Source of the DNA: an uncultured Pirellula sp.
GTDB taxonomy: Bacteria; Planctomycetota; Planctomycetia; Pirellulales; Pirellulaceae
DNA: 54,191 nt
Assembly: GCA_903858115.1 (NCBI GenBank)
Contig: CAIOHR010000356.1
Coordinates: forward strand, 1 to 54,191
Direction: 5' to 3'
This document shows, piece by piece, positions 52,041 to 54,191 of the stretch. Below the pieces are notes generated by a model, which saw only the letters and a program-made list of their open reading frames with translations, was not told the origin of the DNA and did no database searches. Numbering within the stretch: the stretch's first letter is position 1; each line of letters opens with the position of its first letter. A program made the position numbers and the translations under genes.

Positions 52041-52269
52041 TTTCTTACTTTCAATTACGGATAAATGAAACGACAACTGGTAGCTTTGATGTCAACCACG
52101 GCCGACCGCTGGTCATTGGAAACCGGGGCTAGCGCCCGACGGCTCATCAGCGAAGCGCACGACCGGTCAGCCTTGACCAATGATCCCTGCGAATCTATTG
52201 CCGACAGAATATACCAGAACTTCCCCAGATGTAGCAGTATCGCCACGGATTCACTCGGATTTCTATCGC
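52041..52269. other. Spacer with dispersed-repeat fragments
   Basis: These 229 bases lie between two same-strand genes. They include a GC-rich segment with the core GGGGCTAGCGCCC at 52125-52137, which I recognise as a common scattered planctomycete element, and flanking near-complementary parts, GGTCATTGG at 52111-52119 and CCAATGATC at 52178-52186. A metallopeptidase promoter probably lies at the left end. No gene is supported. Confidence 0.4.
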
Positions 52270-53922
52270 TCAATCCGGATGGAAGAGTTGATAGGCTCGG
52301 TAGCCGCCGGACAAGTTTTTCACGTTGAAACCCCGTTGCATCAGGATCCTCGTCGCCAGATACCCCCTCTGGCCAACCTGGCAATATGTGATGATTAACT
52401 GTCCGGCTTTGATACTATTGGTCAATTCCCAAAGTCGCTCCCTCAGTTCATCCACCGGAATATTCACTGCACCAGGGATTGCTCCTAGTTTGTGTTCATC
52501 GGAGGTTCGGACGTCTACCACCAAAGCATCACGCTGTTCTGGTAACGCATCCACGTGAACAACCGGATGATCCTCACGAAGCACACCCGAAGCAACAAAA
52601 CCAGCCATATTGATCGGATCTTTCGCCGATCCGAATTGGGGTGCGTACGCTAACTCCGCTTCCTCTAAATCAAAAACGGTCATGCCACCTTGGATCGCCA
52701 TCGCAAAGACGTCGATTCGCTTATCCACCCCTTCGCCCCCAACAATTTGAGCGCCGAGCACTTCTCCTGTCGGAACTCGAAACAATAACTTGATCGACAT
52801 CGCTTCTGCACCAGGGTAGTAACCAGCATGGTTGGCAGGATGAATGTATATGCGCTCAAAGGGGATGGACTCCGACCGCAGAGTACGTTCATTTACTCCC
52901 GTCGAAGCTGCCACGGTGTCAAAAACGCGAACGATCGATGTCCCTTGTGTTCCACGATACGGAACCGTCCGACCAAAAATATGATCAGCTGCCAACCTCC
53001 CTTGGCGATTGGCAGGTCCAGCAAGAGCGATCTGAGCTCGAGACTTGAGCACAAATTCCTCGACCTCGACCGCGTCCCCAACCGCATAGATGTCTGGATC
53101 ATTCGTTTGCATGTGTTGATTAGTAATGATGCCACCTCGCTTGCCAACGCTCAACTCCGCTTGGATCGCCAACCGATTCTCCGGCCTCACCCCTACACCG
53201 AAAAGGACCATATCCGATTCCGATACACTTCCGCCCGCTAGCTTCACTCGCAGTCGATCATTGTCAGTCTTCTCAACCGACTCTGCTTGTTCCTTCAGCA
53301 ATAGCTCCACTCCATGCTTCTTCAGATTGGCGACAATGGGTGTTGTCATTTCTCGATCCATCGTAACCATGATTTGATCGGCCAACTGAACGAGCGTCGT
53401 TCGCACACCACGCTTCACCAGATTTTCCACCATCTCGAGCCCAATAAATCCTCCTCCGATTACGATCGCTTCACGAATTCCAGAATCCACCAAATGCTTG
53501 ATGCGATCAACATCCCCAAGCGTGCGCAGCGTCAAAACATTAGGCAAATCAGTTCCAGGTATTGGTGGCTTGAACGGAGATGCACCTGGAGAGAGAATCA
53601 GTTTGTCATACGATTCCTCGTATGTTTTCCCAGTCCCCGCGTCGGTCACGGTAATCGTTTTGTTGCTTCGATGGATTTCCGTCACATTGCTACCGACGCG
53701 AACGTCTATCCGGAACCGTTCCTTCAGTCGTGCCGGAGAGGTCACAATGAGCTTTTCTCGTTGCTTAATCTCTTCGCCAACATAGTATGGCAAGCCACAG
53801 TTGGCAAAGGAAACATAATGCCCTCGTTCTAGCAATATGATTTCAGCTGACTCGGAAAGCCTCCGAGCCCGAGCAGCCGCGGACGCACCTCCAGCAACAC
53901 CACCCACGATGACGACCTTCAT
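52270..53922 (-). CDS. CoA-disulfide reductase fused to a rhodanese domain
   Basis: FAD/NAD(P)H-dependent pyridine-nucleotide disulfide oxidoreductase of the CoADR/Npsr group. MKVVIVGGVAGGASAAARAR is the FAD-binding start. YVSFANCGLPYYVG holds the single redox-active Cys42 typical of this class, and EAIVIGGGFIGLEMVENL binds NAD(P)H. DIYAVGDAVEVEEF is the second FAD contact. From about 440 on, a rhodanese domain follows with LIITYCQVGQRGY, active-site Cys514. The fused form (550 aa) is known to reduce CoA persulfides or polysulfides and to handle sulfane sulfur. That suits sulfur metabolism, perhaps alongside the sulfatases. It stands alone on the minus strand. Confidence 0.95.
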   Translation of the reverse strand: MKVVIVGGVAGGASAAARARRLSESAEIILLERGHYVSFANCGLPYYVGEEIKQREKLIVTSPARLKERFRIDVRVGSNVTEIHRSNKTITVTDAGTGKTYEESYDKLILSPGASPFKPPIPGTDLPNVLTLRTLGDVDRIKHLVDSGIREAIVIGGGFIGLEMVENLVKRGVRTTLVQLADQIMVTMDREMTTPIVANLKKHGVELLLKEQAESVEKTDNDRLRVKLAGGSVSESDMVLFGVGVRPENRLAIQAELSVGKRGGIITNQHMQTNDPDIYAVGDAVEVEEFVLKSRAQIALAGPANRQGRLAADHIFGRTVPYRGTQGTSIVRVFDTVAASTGVNERTLRSESIPFERIYIHPANHAGYYPGAEAMSIKLLFRVPTGEVLGAQIVGGEGVDKRIDVFAMAIQGGMTVFDLEEAELAYAPQFGSAKDPINMAGFVASGVLREDHPVVHVDALPEQRDALVVDVRTSDEHKLGAIPGAVNIPVDELRERLWELTNSIKAGQLIITYCQVGQRGYLATRILMQRGFNVKNLSGGYRAYQLFHPD

Positions 53923-54038
53923 CGATAAATCCCTTTAACCAATTCAATGCACCATAGAATAGAAAACCAATCCGTATGATATCTCGACATCCCCTTTCCC
54001 GATAGCGTACGACGAAACGCTCCCTAGAACGCGACCCA

Positions 54039-54191
54039 TCATTTATCGAACAATTTCTCACCAGCGGAGAGTTCTTCTTTCTTGCCCCGATTGTCATCGA
54101 GGCTAGGCATAATCGACAACGGGTCGAAATGCATCCACGCCGGGGATACACTGATCAGCGTTGCTGCCAGCTGCGCTCCTTGGGCGATCCA
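54039..54191 (-). CDS. C-terminal fragment of an unrecognised protein
   Basis: The frame enters from the right edge and ends at the TGA at 54039-54041. Fifty residues are visible, including GAQLAATLISVSPAWMHFDP and the ending KKEELSAGEKLFDK. It is open throughout, on the same strand as the CoA-disulfide reductase and 116 bases upstream of it. Not recognised. It could be the end of a membrane or signalling protein; the acidic, Lys-rich tail gives no clear family. Confidence 0.55.
   Translation of the reverse strand, partial: WIAQGAQLAATLISVSPAWMHFDPLSIMPSLDDNRGKKEELSAGEKLFDK

Overview
The window looks like a chromosomal stretch from a planctomycete of the Pirellulaceae type. Supporting markers are two secreted sulfatases, a tandem DUF1080 protein, a prenyltransferase-repeat protein behind a membrane anchor, a DUF4159 protein, a planctomycete-style Ser/Thr kinase, a small lysine-rich protein of the Planctomycetes/Verrucomicrobia/Chlamydiae kind, and many exported proteins with Tat-like or lipoprotein signals. 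There is no rRNA, tRNA, CRISPR array, prophage or intact insertion sequence. The left edge cuts a REP-associated (IS200-like) transposase, and the right edge cuts the 3' end of an unrecognised gene.

Layout. 1-7.2 kb: transposase fragment, sulfatase, a possibly frameshifted membrane/leucine-rich gene pair, then a sugar ABC importer operon on the minus strand. In that operon the binding lipoprotein appears circularly permuted and the permease carries an extra loop of about 160 residues. 7.6-18.2 kb: RluA-type pseudouridine synthase, UvrA-family protein, tandem DUF1080 protein divergent from a second sulfatase, then a minus-strand run (prenyltransferase-repeat protein, small domain protein, COG3541 nucleotidyltransferase). 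18.4-22.3 kb: small basic protein with its own promoter and terminator, the mutagenesis genes imuA-imuB without dnaE2, and a cytochrome c-like protein. 22.4-28.8 kb: a minus-strand cluster of a membrane P-loop NTPase, a Ser/Thr kinase fused through one membrane helix to a TAXI solute-binding domain, and a large double-anchored membrane protein. I take this as the best candidate for an undescribed signalling system.

29.2-31.7 kb: flagellar basal-body trio flgC-fliE-fliF. 32-38 kb: Tat-exported TIM-barrel protein, CvpA-like protein, and a YtrA-type GntR regulator with its own palindromic operator in front of an ABC ATPase, a polytopic membrane protein and a DUF4159 protein. 38.2-48 kb: ankyrin protein, esterase, GNAT acetyltransferase, an array of short hairpin repeats, a lysylphosphatidylglycerol-synthase-like membrane protein, an AI-2E-family exporter, a Tat-exported alpha/beta hydrolase, and a fused EutB-EutC ethanolamine ammonia-lyase that begins with a Tat-like signal. 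48-54.2 kb: two unrecognised proteins, a YpfJ-type zinc metallopeptidase and a CoA-disulfide reductase/rhodanese fusion.

How the genes fit together. Sulfatases, DUF1080 protein, sugar importer, TIM-barrel protein and esterases suit breakdown and uptake of sulfated polysaccharide, though no single polysaccharide locus is evident. All functional statements come from reading the translated sequences by eye; no database search was run.
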